Below are positions 22,712 to 32,309 of a stretch of DNA of 64,000 nt, one piece after another (the stretch's first letter is position 1; each line of letters begins with the position of its first letter). The stretch spans positions 62,001 to 126,000 of the forward strand of contig JANFNE010000021.1 in NCBI GenBank assembly GCA_024867545.1. Direction: 5' to 3'. The DNA comes from Phytopythium helicoides. Its lineage: Eukaryota > Oomycota > Peronosporomycetes > Pythiales > Pythiaceae. The notes below the pieces were generated by a model that searched no databases, was not told where the DNA came from, and saw only the letters and a program-made list of their open reading frames with translations. The translations under genes were made by a program, and so were the position numbers.

Positions 22712-23740
22712 ATGGCCGGCGCGGACGAGCTGTCGCTGGAGACGCTGGCGCTGGGCGACGCGCAGCCCGCCGAGCACCTGGACGCCGTGCGGCACAGTGT
22801 GCTGGCGGGCGACGTGGCCGCGTTCCTGGCGGTGCTGAGGCGCCACGAGCTGGCGGCGGCGGACGGTGACGCGCCGCTCGTGTTCCTCATGGAGTGGTTC
22901 CACACGTGGCAGCAGGAGTACGAGGCCTTCGTGCACGTGCTCGAGGCCGAGGAGGGCGCGGGCGGCGCACACAGCGTCGACGGCGTCGAGAAGGACATCG
23001 CGGAGATGGAGGCCGAGGCAGAAGTGCTCATGGACGGCTTTGGTGCCATTGCGGCCGCGCTGCTGGAGTCGCAGGCCATCGGCAGCCCCGACGCCGTCGT
23101 CGACAAGCACGGGTGGACGCTGCTCATGCAGGCCGCCAACTCGGGTTTGCGAGAGCTCGTCGACGTGGTGGTGGCCAGCGGCGCGGACGTCAACGGCGCG
23201 GGACGCTCCAAAGACGCCACCAACCCGCTGTACCTGGCGGTCGAGTCGGAGCACACGGCCATCGCGCTCGCGCTGCTCAAGAAGGGTGCGGTCGCGTCGG
23301 CCACTGCGGTGGTCAAGACGCACAAGCCCCTGCTGGGCGAGCACGCAGAGGACGACGACGAGGAGGACGACGACTGCGCCTTCTTCCAGGCCTGCCGCTT
23401 TGGACACCTCGACGTCATCGACGAGATGTTGGCGCTGGGCGTGGACGTCAACTTCGCCGTGCCGTCCTCTGGCGATCGCGCGCTGCACGTGGCCGTCATG
23501 TTCGAGATGCAGGATGTGGTCGAGCGCCTGGTTGAGACACCCACGATCGAGCTCAACGCGCTCAACGCGAGCGGGCAAACTTGCCTCTTTGGTTGCTCCA
23601 ACCTCGAGATTGTCAAGATGCTGGTCGCCAAGGGTGTCGACCCGAGTGTCAAGGATGAGGACGAGGAAACGGCGTATTCGATGGCGACGGCGCTCGGAGA
23701 CGATGATGTGGCGCAGTTCCTTCAGCCGCTCACCAAGTAG
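22712..23740 (+). CDS. Acidic ankyrin-repeat protein
   Basis: A single uninterrupted exon of 342 residues starts at MAGADELSLETLALGD (an upstream in-frame ATG at 22670 is less likely). After an acidic helical N-terminal third there are about five ankyrin repeats: HGWTLLMQAANSGLRELVDV, TNPLYLAVESEHTAIALALL, CAFFQACRFGHLDVIDEMLA, DRALHVAVMFEMQDVVERLV and a degenerate GQTCLFGCSNLEIVKMLVAKG. A run of Asp/Glu (EDDDEEDDD) splits the array near residue 220. There is no enzymatic or membrane domain, so a protein-interaction role is likely. Codon use is strongly GC-ending, like its neighbours. Confidence 0.8.
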   Translation: MAGADELSLETLALGDAQPAEHLDAVRHSVLAGDVAAFLAVLRRHELAAADGDAPLVFLMEWFHTWQQEYEAFVHVLEAEEGAGGAHSVDGVEKDIAEMEAEAEVLMDGFGAIAAALLESQAIGSPDAVVDKHGWTLLMQAANSGLRELVDVVVASGADVNGAGRSKDATNPLYLAVESEHTAIALALLKKGAVASATAVVKTHKPLLGEHAEDDDEEDDDCAFFQACRFGHLDVIDEMLALGVDVNFAVPSSGDRALHVAVMFEMQDVVERLVETPTIELNALNASGQTCLFGCSNLEIVKMLVAKGVDPSVKDEDEETAYSMATALGDDDVAQFLQPLTK

Positions 23741-23817
23741 ACTGCTAACGTAGGGTAGTCCTGAGTGTAGATATGTATCACAAACAGAGATGGCGCAATT
23801 TTGCTGCATGTTTCATG

Positions 23818-25309
23818 TCAAGAGTAGTCGGTAATGGGCTCTCGCAGCGTTGACAGTAGGAATTCGGGCACCAAGTGCTCGGCATTGTAGTCTCCGAGAA
23901 GCGAGTACAGCGACTGACCTTGGGTGAGCACTTCAGGGTGAACTGACGCAAAGAACTCGGTCTTGCCAAACCGTGACGCTGCCAAGTGAAGTGATAATAG
24001 CGCCTCGGACGCAGTACCAACACACTCCATAGGCTTCATACCCGTGTCGCTCCCTAGAAGTGCATTGAACTCTGGAAACAAGCTTGGAACGTCGAAAAGG
24101 TTCTCGCCGAACGCAGCGACTAACTCATCCTGATCGCACCACGCACTTAGTAGCAAGAACACAAATGCGCACTTGGCACACTTGCAGCACCACTTGTCGC
24201 CGTCGATGGCCTCATTGCAACTGAGGAACACTCGAAGGAAGTTGCAGTCATCGCCCTCTGGGGCAGACAGAGAACGAGTGACAAATGTACGAGCGATCTG
24301 CACCTCCCACAAGTGCTGCAACGCTGAGAAGTAGTAGAGATCTTCGACGAGAAACTCGCGGATGTAGTCGTGAACCCGCTGCTCGAAGTGGAAGCTCTTG
24401 TCGTATTGATGGTTGACGACACGACCCTCGTGCTCGATGTTGTTGCCGTAGTTTGCACTTCTCTCGTTGCCCACTGCAACGAATGAGAAGCCGCCAGAAA
24501 CAGCAGCCAAAACGCTGTCGAAAGCCACGAGTGCTGCCCACGGATGGCCGCATGGTTCGTACGTATTGCCTGCGACCTGACTTTCCCACACCGGGTCGCT
24601 CATCTCGTGCTCGAACCGGAAGGGTGACGGATGCTCCATTCTAGACTCTGTCATGCGCACAATCTCCTTGAGACGCCAGCTCTTTTCGTACTCTTGAGGT
24701 CGGTCGCCAACGTGGACCCACGCGCACGGGACGTCCGTGTCTCTGAGCAGCTGGTATACCACGAGCGAGTCCTTGCCGCCGCCTCTGTCGTGCACGAGCT
24801 GGTGAGTTCGAGGAGGCACAAGCGCCAACGATGACGTGCACTTACAGCGGGATGAGCACCTTCTGCTTGCCCTGCAGCTTCCGGTCGCGCAGCACGGGCA
24901 GCGCGTCGTCAGGAGAGCAGCAGACGCGCAGCTTGAGCCGGTCGCGGTCGATGCCGTGCAGGAAGAGGAACTCGCTGAGCACGTCCTGGTAGAACTCCTC
25001 CCAGAAGCGCACCTGTCGCGGGCTCAAGTACGCGGCCTCGATGCGCACGTCGCGGCAGTTGAAGCCCATCCAGTACCACGGCAGGATGCAGAGCCCCACG
25101 TGCACCAGCGCGTTGCGGAACGCGCCGCTCTGTGGGTCCAGCGGTGCAAACGAGAGCCGCACGCGCGCACCAAAGCGCCGGCCGCCGCAGAAATGGAACT
25201 GGAAGCGCGCCTCGCGCGCCTGCGCGTCGTAGCTCACGCGCTCGAACGTCAGGAACGGCGGCTCCTCCAGCAGCGCCAGCCCCAGCGCGCCATCCTCGTC
25301 GTCCAGCAT
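23818..25309 (-). CDS. MurL-like protein with ATP-pyrophosphatase-type P-loop
   Basis: Two exons (24846-25309 and 23818-24784, intron 24785-24845 with GTAAGT donor) encode about 476 residues. Splicing rebuilds GGGKDSLVVYQLL, the PP-loop (SGGxDS-like) of adenine-nucleotide alpha-hydrolases. A Cys cluster near the C-terminal third (WCCKCAKCAFVF) and the separate N-terminal domain (YWMGFNCRDVRIEA ... VRFWEEFYQDVLSEFLFLHG) are features I associate with bacterial MurL, the UDP-MurNAc-L-Ala-L-Glu epimerase of Xanthomonas. Oomycetes make no peptidoglycan, so a different substrate is expected if the assignment holds. The link rests on motif memory rather than a search. It could be another PP-loop enzyme. 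Confidence 0.6.
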
Positions 25310-25594
25310 TGGATCCGCCGAGTGACGTCAGTCGGAGCCACACGAAAATGGAGAAACATTATTGGATGAAAAGGGAATTTCGACCATATCATTGGCTGAT
25401 AATAAGGGTTGAAGTGCTGATCAGATGGATTGGACGCGAGATCGGGCGGAGAGCCGTCACGAACAGCTAACTTGGCACGATTGCGTCCTTGTTCGTCCAC
25501 TATTAATGGTAAGATTGTTTTTCATGGGATCGAGACCAAGAGGAACTCGTTTATGATCATGAACATAAATACTTTCCCTCGGACTCCGAAAACT

Positions 25595-28083
25595 TTATTT
25601 GACTGAGCTCCCATGTATTGCTATTCTTCGTGGTTTCCGCCATAGGAGCTCCTGAAGAGCGGCGATTTGCAGATTGAATGAGTGGGACTCGCACTCTACA
25701 GCCCGAAGCTGGCGCTGAAGTGCCTCCAACTCACTACGGTCGCTTAGGCGGTCGTTTACGGATTTTAAAGCCGTCGAGCTGGCTGCAACAGAGTCTAAAA
25801 GGTGACGAAGCTCGACTGAAGCTTGTGCCACTCTAGCCTTCAGAATAGTGGTGTGAGTGCTTTACTACCGAAGTCGTTTGAGTTTTGCGGCGGAACACAT
25901 TCTCACCTGAATATTGTGGGCTTGCTGTTGCTTATCGCTGAGTACCAGTGATTGGTCGTGGTAATATCGCCGGAACTTTATATATCGGTCGTTGAGCCAT
26001 TTCTCTTGCTGATCTAGCTGCTCAAGATCCTTAAAGCAGCGCTGGCCGCATTTACACACACAGCAATGAGGTTCTGTGAGGGTGTACTGAGGCGGTAACA
26101 ACATCGTACCTGGTCTGACAACTGCGAGGCGATTTGATTCGAACTGATGCAGTCACGAAATACAACTCCCAACCGCCGTATTCCCTCAAGGCGAGACTCC
26201 CAAACTTCTTTCTGGGATGTCGATCCGATCTCAGCAATATTTCGTCGAAGCGCCGGAATCATCCGCTTCATTTCCTCTTTCCATAAAACTGGGTCGATCC
26301 GCGAATGAATCATTTGCCGATGCTCGCTTTCTGCTTCATTTTCAGCTGCGCCATAAACTCCCTCTTTTACAACAAGCCAGTCCCCAACGAGATCTGAGAT
26401 CTCAAATGGTGAAGACAAGGTTGCTGAATCTGATGAATCACTAGCACCTCCACAATCACCTTCAACTACCTCAAGTTCGTCATGTGCCTCAGCAATATCG
26501 ACACGCTCGACCGGATACAAAACTTTCGCAGAATATACGCCTTCTTTTCGCAGCACTTGCTCACACATTACATCAAGAAAGTTACACACATCGCTGCCGG
26601 TTCCTTCAACAAGAGAGGGTGCACTGATTCCAGCGACTTCAGGAACACCGGCTCTCTCTGCAGCAATAAGGAGTCGTTGGCATACGATTATTGGAGCTGC
26701 TTCGCCACTCGAGTTGTTTTCGAGTTCGTGCCCAAGGCGTCTCAACAGCCAGCGACAGAGGGTCGTAAAATCTTCAAAGTGAGCTGTGTTACTACTATCA
26801 CCAGGACATAGTGCGCGCGGATTCCCAATAAAGTGCTTTCTTGATATCCTTCTTCCCAAAGCTTGCTCGTATTGAAGCACGGAAAGCTTGTCAAATAACA
26901 GTTCCATTTGGCGCTCTGTACCCTTCTGTTTGACGACATCTGAGCTTACTGCTGAATTGCCCGAGTCGGTCTTTGCACTAGATCGACTTTCAGAAGATGA
27001 GGACGGTGGTCGAGATTGCGAACTGCTTTCTTGACCTGGACTTGCAGAAGGCGGACGTGATTTGACTCTAGCCTGGATTTGGGGATTGCCTGCCGTTGGT
27101 TTAGTTGACGGTAAGACGCTTGATTCTGGTGAGTCTGATTTTTGTCTTGGCTGATCTCCCTGGTGATCTGAGGTAGCCTTTGACCCTCGACTTGTCGGCC
27201 TCTGCTCTAACGATGACGTTGATGGTCGCTGCTCGCACCATTCCCACACTTCTTCTATGGTTGGTCGATCCGCTGCGACCAACGATATCATCCGTGTAAC
27301 GAGCTGACGGAGATGTTCACTGTACAGCGGCGGGATCTCTTCGTACTCTCCTTTGTTGATCTTCTGGAAGAGCCCGTAAAGGTTCAATCCCTCAGACTTG
27401 AAGGGCGAGCGCAGCATGGCGAGCTCGTATAGGATACACCCCAGCGACCAGACGTCGCTTTTCCAATCGTACGTCTCTCCTCGAAGCACTTCGGGCGACA
27501 TGTAAAGCGGCGTGCCCACCTTGGAGCGCGCCTCAAGCGTGTTTTCGCTAAGGTGTCGTCCCAACCCGAGGTCACCGACCTTGACCACTCCTTGTAGGGT
27601 CAGGAAAATGTTTGCTGGCTTCAAGTCCCGGTGCATGATCCGCGCTCGGTGCAGATAGAGGATGGCGTCGCACAGTTGTGAAAAGTATCGCCAGATCGTA
27701 CGCTCCTCGAAGCGCAGGTTCTTCTCGTTGGCCTTGCGGATCTGGCGCTTGAGGTCGCCAGCCTCGGCCCACTCGAACGCGATGTGCAGCTCCTTGTTCT
27801 CGATGAAGGCGTCGAGGTACTGGATGATGTTTGGGTGACTCACAGACTGCACGAGCCGCACCTCCTTGAGCGTCTTCTCCCTCGCCCGAGCGTCCATGAG
27901 GTCGAAGATGGCGATCTTCTTGAGTGCGACCGGCTGCTCGTCCTTCTTGCGCAGCGCCTTGAACACGACCGAGAACTTGCCCTTGCCGATGGGCTTGAGC
28001 ACATCGTAGTCGCTCAGCTGCCCGCCATTCTCGAACAGCGCCTGCTGTTCAGGCGTCAGCGACTCCATGAGTGGCCGCCCCAC
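25595..28083 (-). CDS. NEK6/7-like protein kinase fused to IFT57
   Basis: Exons are 26110-28083, 25907-26029 and 25595-25837 (introns 26030-26109 and 25838-25906), giving 779 residues. Residues 27-285 are a complete NEK kinase of the NEK6/7 type: glycine loop GKGKFSVV, VALKK, IFDLMDARAREKTLKEV, HRDLKPAN, DLG in place of DFG, GTPLYMSPE. A 100-residue Ser/Pro-rich linker follows. Residues 392 onward match IFT57, a subunit of the IFT-B train needed to build flagella: LFDKLSVLQYEQALGRR, HFEDFTTLCRWLL, GTGSDVCNFLDVMCEQ, VLYPVE, DPVLWKEEMKRMIPALRRNI, coiled coils, and a last exon beginning ARVAQASVELRHLL. Kinase, linker and the first half of IFT57 lie in one unbroken exon, so a wrong gene merge is unlikely. 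Confidence 0.85.
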
Positions 28084-28379
28084 TCAAGCTCCGAGCAACT
28101 TGTGATCATGAAAGGTCGCATGTGGTATGCGACGTGTGTCGCGTTGAAGTTGTTGTGATGCTACCGTGATATCTTTTCTCAAGGCCCACAGAAAACAGCT
28201 TGCGTGATTTTGGGCCTCTTCTGGTAGAAAGACACGTAGTATGCACATGCTACTTGGCAACTTTGGCTTTGTTTCACCCGCTCAGCCCCTCGCTTCGAAA
28301 TCGCGATGTAGGCGGCGGATACTGCTGCTTGACGCCATTGTATCGCCAGTGAAAACTTGACTACAGACACATCTGGAGC

Positions 28380-29480
28380 TAGGTTGCGGCGATTCCATGC
28401 TGTCTGTATTGATATCTCTGGCAGGCATCGACGCGCTGCTCGTGGACTATGACAACAAGTTCATACTACGTAGAGTTGTTGTCAACAACTCTACGTAGTA
28501 TGATGTCGGATCGCGTTGTGTTGTCCATACCGCTTTCGGACCCGAGCAAGTTTGTGCAGCGCGTGGGGGAGTTTGCGCTGCAGTGGATCGCGACGCCTTT
28601 GGGTCGGATCTCGTGATGCAGCTCGTGCGTTCCGCGCCGTGTATCGAGCAAGTATTCACCCAAATCTTCGTTGAGATCTTCGTATCGCGTGCCGAAGATG
28701 CTCGCGTCAGAAGCTACAGGGTGGCAATTGGTCCGTCTACCGAGAGTCGTTTAGCAGCTGAAACATAGCCACGAATTCGAGTGGTCGGACCGAGGTGCTG
28801 ACTGGAACGACGTCGTGGAGAATCAAGGCGACCCATTTCTCGTGATGCCGATGACTGCCTGCCACATGAGATGGTTTGAGCGAACCTGGCAGATCGTGGA
28901 TGATCCCGCTACCGTACGTCGAACATTCGCCAGAAAGCTGGCTGGTGCGATCGAAGGTTTAGAACAGCGTGGCAAACCAGGAGCGCTCGTTCGGTGGCTA
29001 CATGGCGAGCACTGCACGATGGCGTGGTGACCAGAGCTCCTGAGCGAGCAGCATCACTTGGCCGACTCCTTGCTCCGGTGCAGCCCTGGAGCCAGAGTGG
29101 ACTCGCGGCAAGGACAAGCACCGATGGGTAGCACGAGGAGCGAGACCAGATTCGCGCCATGCAGTGGTTGGTCGCCCATGATGAACATGTTGAACGCGCA
29201 GTACCGTACGTTCCGGCAGAGTGGTGCCGTCTGTTTCGAGCCGTCCCGACGATTGTTCTCGGCGCAACCGAACGATCCGATCGACACGTCGGCGTCGATC
29301 GATCGCGCTGGATACCGCCACCGCTCCATGTTCTCGCTGATCGCAGAAGGGCATCGACGCTCAAATTTTGGTAGCCGACGACTTTCGAACGCCTTCAACG
29401 TGGAGCCCGCCTGCCTGCCAGATGCCGCCAGCCAGCGCCAGATGCGCGTCTGTCTGCTTCTTGAAGCTCCACGTCGACGT
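28380..29480 (+). pseudogene. Decayed coding-like DNA of unknown origin
   Basis: Plus-strand pieces look like protein but are broken by stops and frame changes. These are a segment ending ALLVDYDNKFILR just before the palindrome at 28461, VVLSIPLSDPSKFVQRVGEF at about 28506-28570, and a 71-codon piece at 28815-29030 (FLVMPMTACHMRWFERTWQI, then basic helices). A further piece around 29180-29260 contains AQYRTFRQSGAVCFEPS. I do not recognise the family. The stretch 28084-28380, left of it, shows nothing beyond the kinase gene's promoter. Confidence 0.35.
28461..28503. repeat. 43-base perfect palindrome
   Basis: Two 21-base arms (tcatactacgtagagttgttg and its exact reverse complement) flank a single T at 28482. 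With no loop this would form a cruciform rather than an ordinary hairpin. A 9-base piece of the arm (cgtagtatg) recurs near 28232. It may be two transposon ends joined head to head, or a mobile-element scar. Confidence 0.85.
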
Positions 29481-29497
29481 CGGAGCTCGGCTGCATC

Positions 29498-31837
29498 ATG
29501 CTCACTCGGTCTGCTGCGTCACGTGTTGAGTCTGCAAGCGGTAAAAGCCGCGCGGGCGGACGCCTCATGCTCCGGAACTTCCGCCCCCGCGCAGACGGCG
29601 AGAAGCGCAGTACCGTGGCGTGGGCGGACGCCTCCGGCGGGAGGGACGACCCGCCCACTATTCCCATAGCATGCGGGGTGGGCGACGTGTGGCCGCTGGT
29701 CTATGGCCACCCCCTCGGCACTTCGGCAGCTGAGCTGCGCCCGACAAGCAGAGCAGTCTCCGCCGAGCAGACAGGCGGCGCGCGTCCAGCGGGCGTCTCA
29801 CGACGATGTACGGTACGGCAGAGTGGCACGGCGAACCCACTCCTGGTCCACGCAGCGCAGCGCGGATCGGGCGGGGGCGGTCTGCGACCCGCGGCTGCGC
29901 TCGCTGCAGCACTTGGCAATCGCCGGACGGCCGTGCACGCTCCGAGGACTTCAGCCGGCTCCCTCGGCGGGTTCTCAGCGCTCGAGCCCGTCGCGGAGCG
30001 CCTGCGGCGCCTCGCAGCCATGCTGGGCGTCTCGAGCGTCGTGGGGCTCATCAACGCCAGCGTCAGCGTCGCCAACTCGGTCTACCAGTCCGTCGTCGAC
30101 GCCATCGAGCTCGGCAGGCAGCAGCAGCTCGCCGTCGCAGATGTCGTCTCCGACTGGGCCTTCGCCGTCGCGTTCGTCACGCTCGCCATGAACCAGCGTC
30201 GTCTGCTCACGGACGGCAAGGGCGACACCGACTCGGACACGGAGAGCGAGGCCTCCGAGGCGGCCGCGCACCCCGTCGAGTCCGTGCACAGCAAGATACA
30301 GCACGCCACGCAGTCGGGCGTTCAGCGGCTGCGACAGTTCAAAATGCGCTACAGGGCCTCCAGCACAGGTGAACAGGTGCGTCGCGCCAGCAGCTGCGAC
30401 ACAGAGCCGCCCGTGAAGACCGCCGAGGCACAGGCCGCTGCGGAGCCAGAGACTCAGCACGCAAAGCACTCGGGGGTCCACCTCCTTCGCAGCTTTGGTA
30501 ACAGGTACACAAGATCTGCCAGCACGGGCGAGCCCGCCCGCAAGGCTATTACCAGTGAGCAACAGCACGAGCAGGAACACCACCACGAGGCTCAGCAGCA
30601 GCACGAGCAGGTGGAGCATGAGAGCAGCCATCGGCCTCCGACGCCGTCGCCCCCTCCGACCCCCAAGGGCCCAGGGCTCTTCCGCCAGCTCAAGACAAGA
30701 TACCGTTCGTCCAGTGCCTGCGAGCCTGTTCGCAGACCCAGCAACAGTGAGGCGGAGCATGCGGCTCCTGCCGAAGCCCACGCCCTTCTAACACCAACCA
30801 ACGCAGCTCACCCTGCCAAGGAGTCGGGCATCCAGCGGCTTCGCCGACTTGGGCGGTACCGGGCCTCGAGTGCCTGCGACCCCGTCCAGCAGCAGCAGCA
30901 GCAACAACAGGAGTACAGTGACAGCAGCGATGATGACTCGTCTGATGACGAGGACACGAACGGCAACAACCAATTGGTCCCCAAGCAGTCGCGAGCGCAG
31001 CGCCTCCGTCAGATGCGCATGAAATACAGGGCATCTAGTGCCGAGATGGCCCGCAAGTTCACCGACATTGTAGCGTCGGAGGCTCGCGACGCTGCCGTGA
31101 GTGTTGGGTCTCGCCTCTCGGTAACCCGCGACGCCGCAGCCCATGTGGGTGCCAGACTCTCGGTGACTCGCGACGCTGCTGCCCATGTTGGAGCGAGACT
31201 GTCGATGTTCGCCATCCGGACCAAGTCTTCGTCCACGGACTTTGACTCGCCAGATCTTCCGGAGACTCCACGGGGCGACGGGATGCCGCTGACTCCGGTT
31301 AAGTCGGACATGCCGCCAACTCCGACGACCCCGACGACCCCCATGCCGCCAACCCCTACGACGCCGACTACGCCGACTGAAATGTGGGCGGGTGATGAGG
31401 ATGATGACGTGGAAGGTCCGATGCCGCCTACCCCAACAACTCCAACGACGCCAAACGCGATCTGGGAAGGAGAGGAAGGAGAGGAAGACGAGGACGAGGA
31501 CGAGGACGTCGATGGGCCTCTTCCGCCTACGCCAACGACGCCCACGGGGCCGGCTGAGATGTGGGGCGACGACAGCAATGATGACAACGATGACGACGAC
31601 AATCTGCCACCGACGCCCACGACGCCTACTGAGCCGGCCAAATTGTGGGACGAAGCCGCAATCGACGAGGACGAGGCTCTGCCGCCTTCCCCAACGACGC
31701 CAACGACTCCGAAGGAGATGTGGGCCGGCAACAATGAGCTGGAGGAGTTCGAGTGTGAGAACGACAGTGCCTCCGTCATGGAGGAGAAGATCAAGGTCGA
31801 GAGCCCGACGTCCGAGCAGCCTCTTATGCAGCCGTAG
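29498..31837 (+). CDS. Repeat-built acidic Thr/Pro-rich protein
   Basis: The frame is open for 779 codons. The first 170 codons are Arg/Gly/Ala-rich and may be non-coding, so the true start could be as late as about 30019 (MLGVSSVVGLINASVS). Three kinds of repeat follow. Five basic units of the type SGVQRLRQFKMRYRASS-x-E occur between 30310 and 31050. Then comes a 14-residue tandem (VTRDAAAHVGARLS, two full copies plus a partial). Last are five or six units of PPTPTTPTTP followed by -MW/-IW and an acidic spacer (31310-31730). A polyglutamine run (CAG/CAA, about 30889-30909) sits in the middle. The many TP sites are potential targets of proline-directed kinases (inference). I recognise no enzyme or named domain, and no strong membrane segment. 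Confidence 0.6.
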   Translation: MLTRSAASRVESASGKSRAGGRLMLRNFRPRADGEKRSTVAWADASGGRDDPPTIPIACGVGDVWPLVYGHPLGTSAAELRPTSRAVSAEQTGGARPAGVSRRCTVRQSGTANPLLVHAAQRGSGGGGLRPAAALAAALGNRRTAVHAPRTSAGSLGGFSALEPVAERLRRLAAMLGVSSVVGLINASVSVANSVYQSVVDAIELGRQQQLAVADVVSDWAFAVAFVTLAMNQRRLLTDGKGDTDSDTESEASEAAAHPVESVHSKIQHATQSGVQRLRQFKMRYRASSTGEQVRRASSCDTEPPVKTAEAQAAAEPETQHAKHSGVHLLRSFGNRYTRSASTGEPARKAITSEQQHEQEHHHEAQQQHEQVEHESSHRPPTPSPPPTPKGPGLFRQLKTRYRSSSACEPVRRPSNSEAEHAAPAEAHALLTPTNAAHPAKESGIQRLRRLGRYRASSACDPVQQQQQQQQEYSDSSDDDSSDDEDTNGNNQLVPKQSRAQRLRQMRMKYRASSAEMARKFTDIVASEARDAAVSVGSRLSVTRDAAAHVGARLSVTRDAAAHVGARLSMFAIRTKSSSTDFDSPDLPETPRGDGMPLTPVKSDMPPTPTTPTTPMPPTPTTPTTPTEMWAGDEDDDVEGPMPPTPTTPTTPNAIWEGEEGEEDEDEDEDVDGPLPPTPTTPTGPAEMWGDDSNDDNDDDDNLPPTPTTPTEPAKLWDEAAIDEDEALPPSPTTPTTPKEMWAGNNELEEFECENDSASVMEEKIKVESPTSEQPLMQP

Positions 31838-32309
31838 GCATCCGCCATCACCTCCCTGCTGCCTACGGTCGGTTTTGTTATATCGTATTTTTTCCTGTTA
31901 AAATTGTTTCCAGTGTGAATGGCCGGGGTTCCCGGCATTGGCGCTGTGGTAGATGGCCACAAAACCCTCCATTTCGACATTCACCCTTCTCAGCACAACG
32001 ATTGACATAAACTCTCACTCAATCGGAAAACGTGGAAACTAAATAAACCTGTCGTTACGGTACTGCTCAATTGACAAGCTGGCAGCGCAGTTCATCAGCT
32101 TCAAGCGGGTTGCGCGATGCCTCCCCAGCGATGACAACAGCACTGCATTGACACTTCATATTGCTTGTTGAAGATACCATAGGAAGGATCTCCAGAGCTC
32201 CATCATGAGCCACGGCAAGCTAGTAAAGCGGCCTTTGCAAGCTCTGTCTGCATACACGTAAACGGGCATGATGAGACCCTGATCTCCATACTCAGTGTAA
32301 TTTGCCACC
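31838..32309. other. Intergenic left flank of Fanzor, with a hairpin
   Basis: A perfect 6-base-pair hairpin (GCCGGG-gtt-CCCGGC, 31922-31936) lies 85 bases after the stop of the repeat-built protein and may be a 3' untranslated or processing element. The rest is AT-richer DNA up to the Fanzor start. I looked for an inverted match to the right flank of Fanzor and saw none. Confidence 0.4.

Noticed and set aside
30889..30909. CAG/CAA run as a possible microsatellite of special interest
   Set aside because: Short polyglutamine tract inside a low-complexity protein; ordinary.
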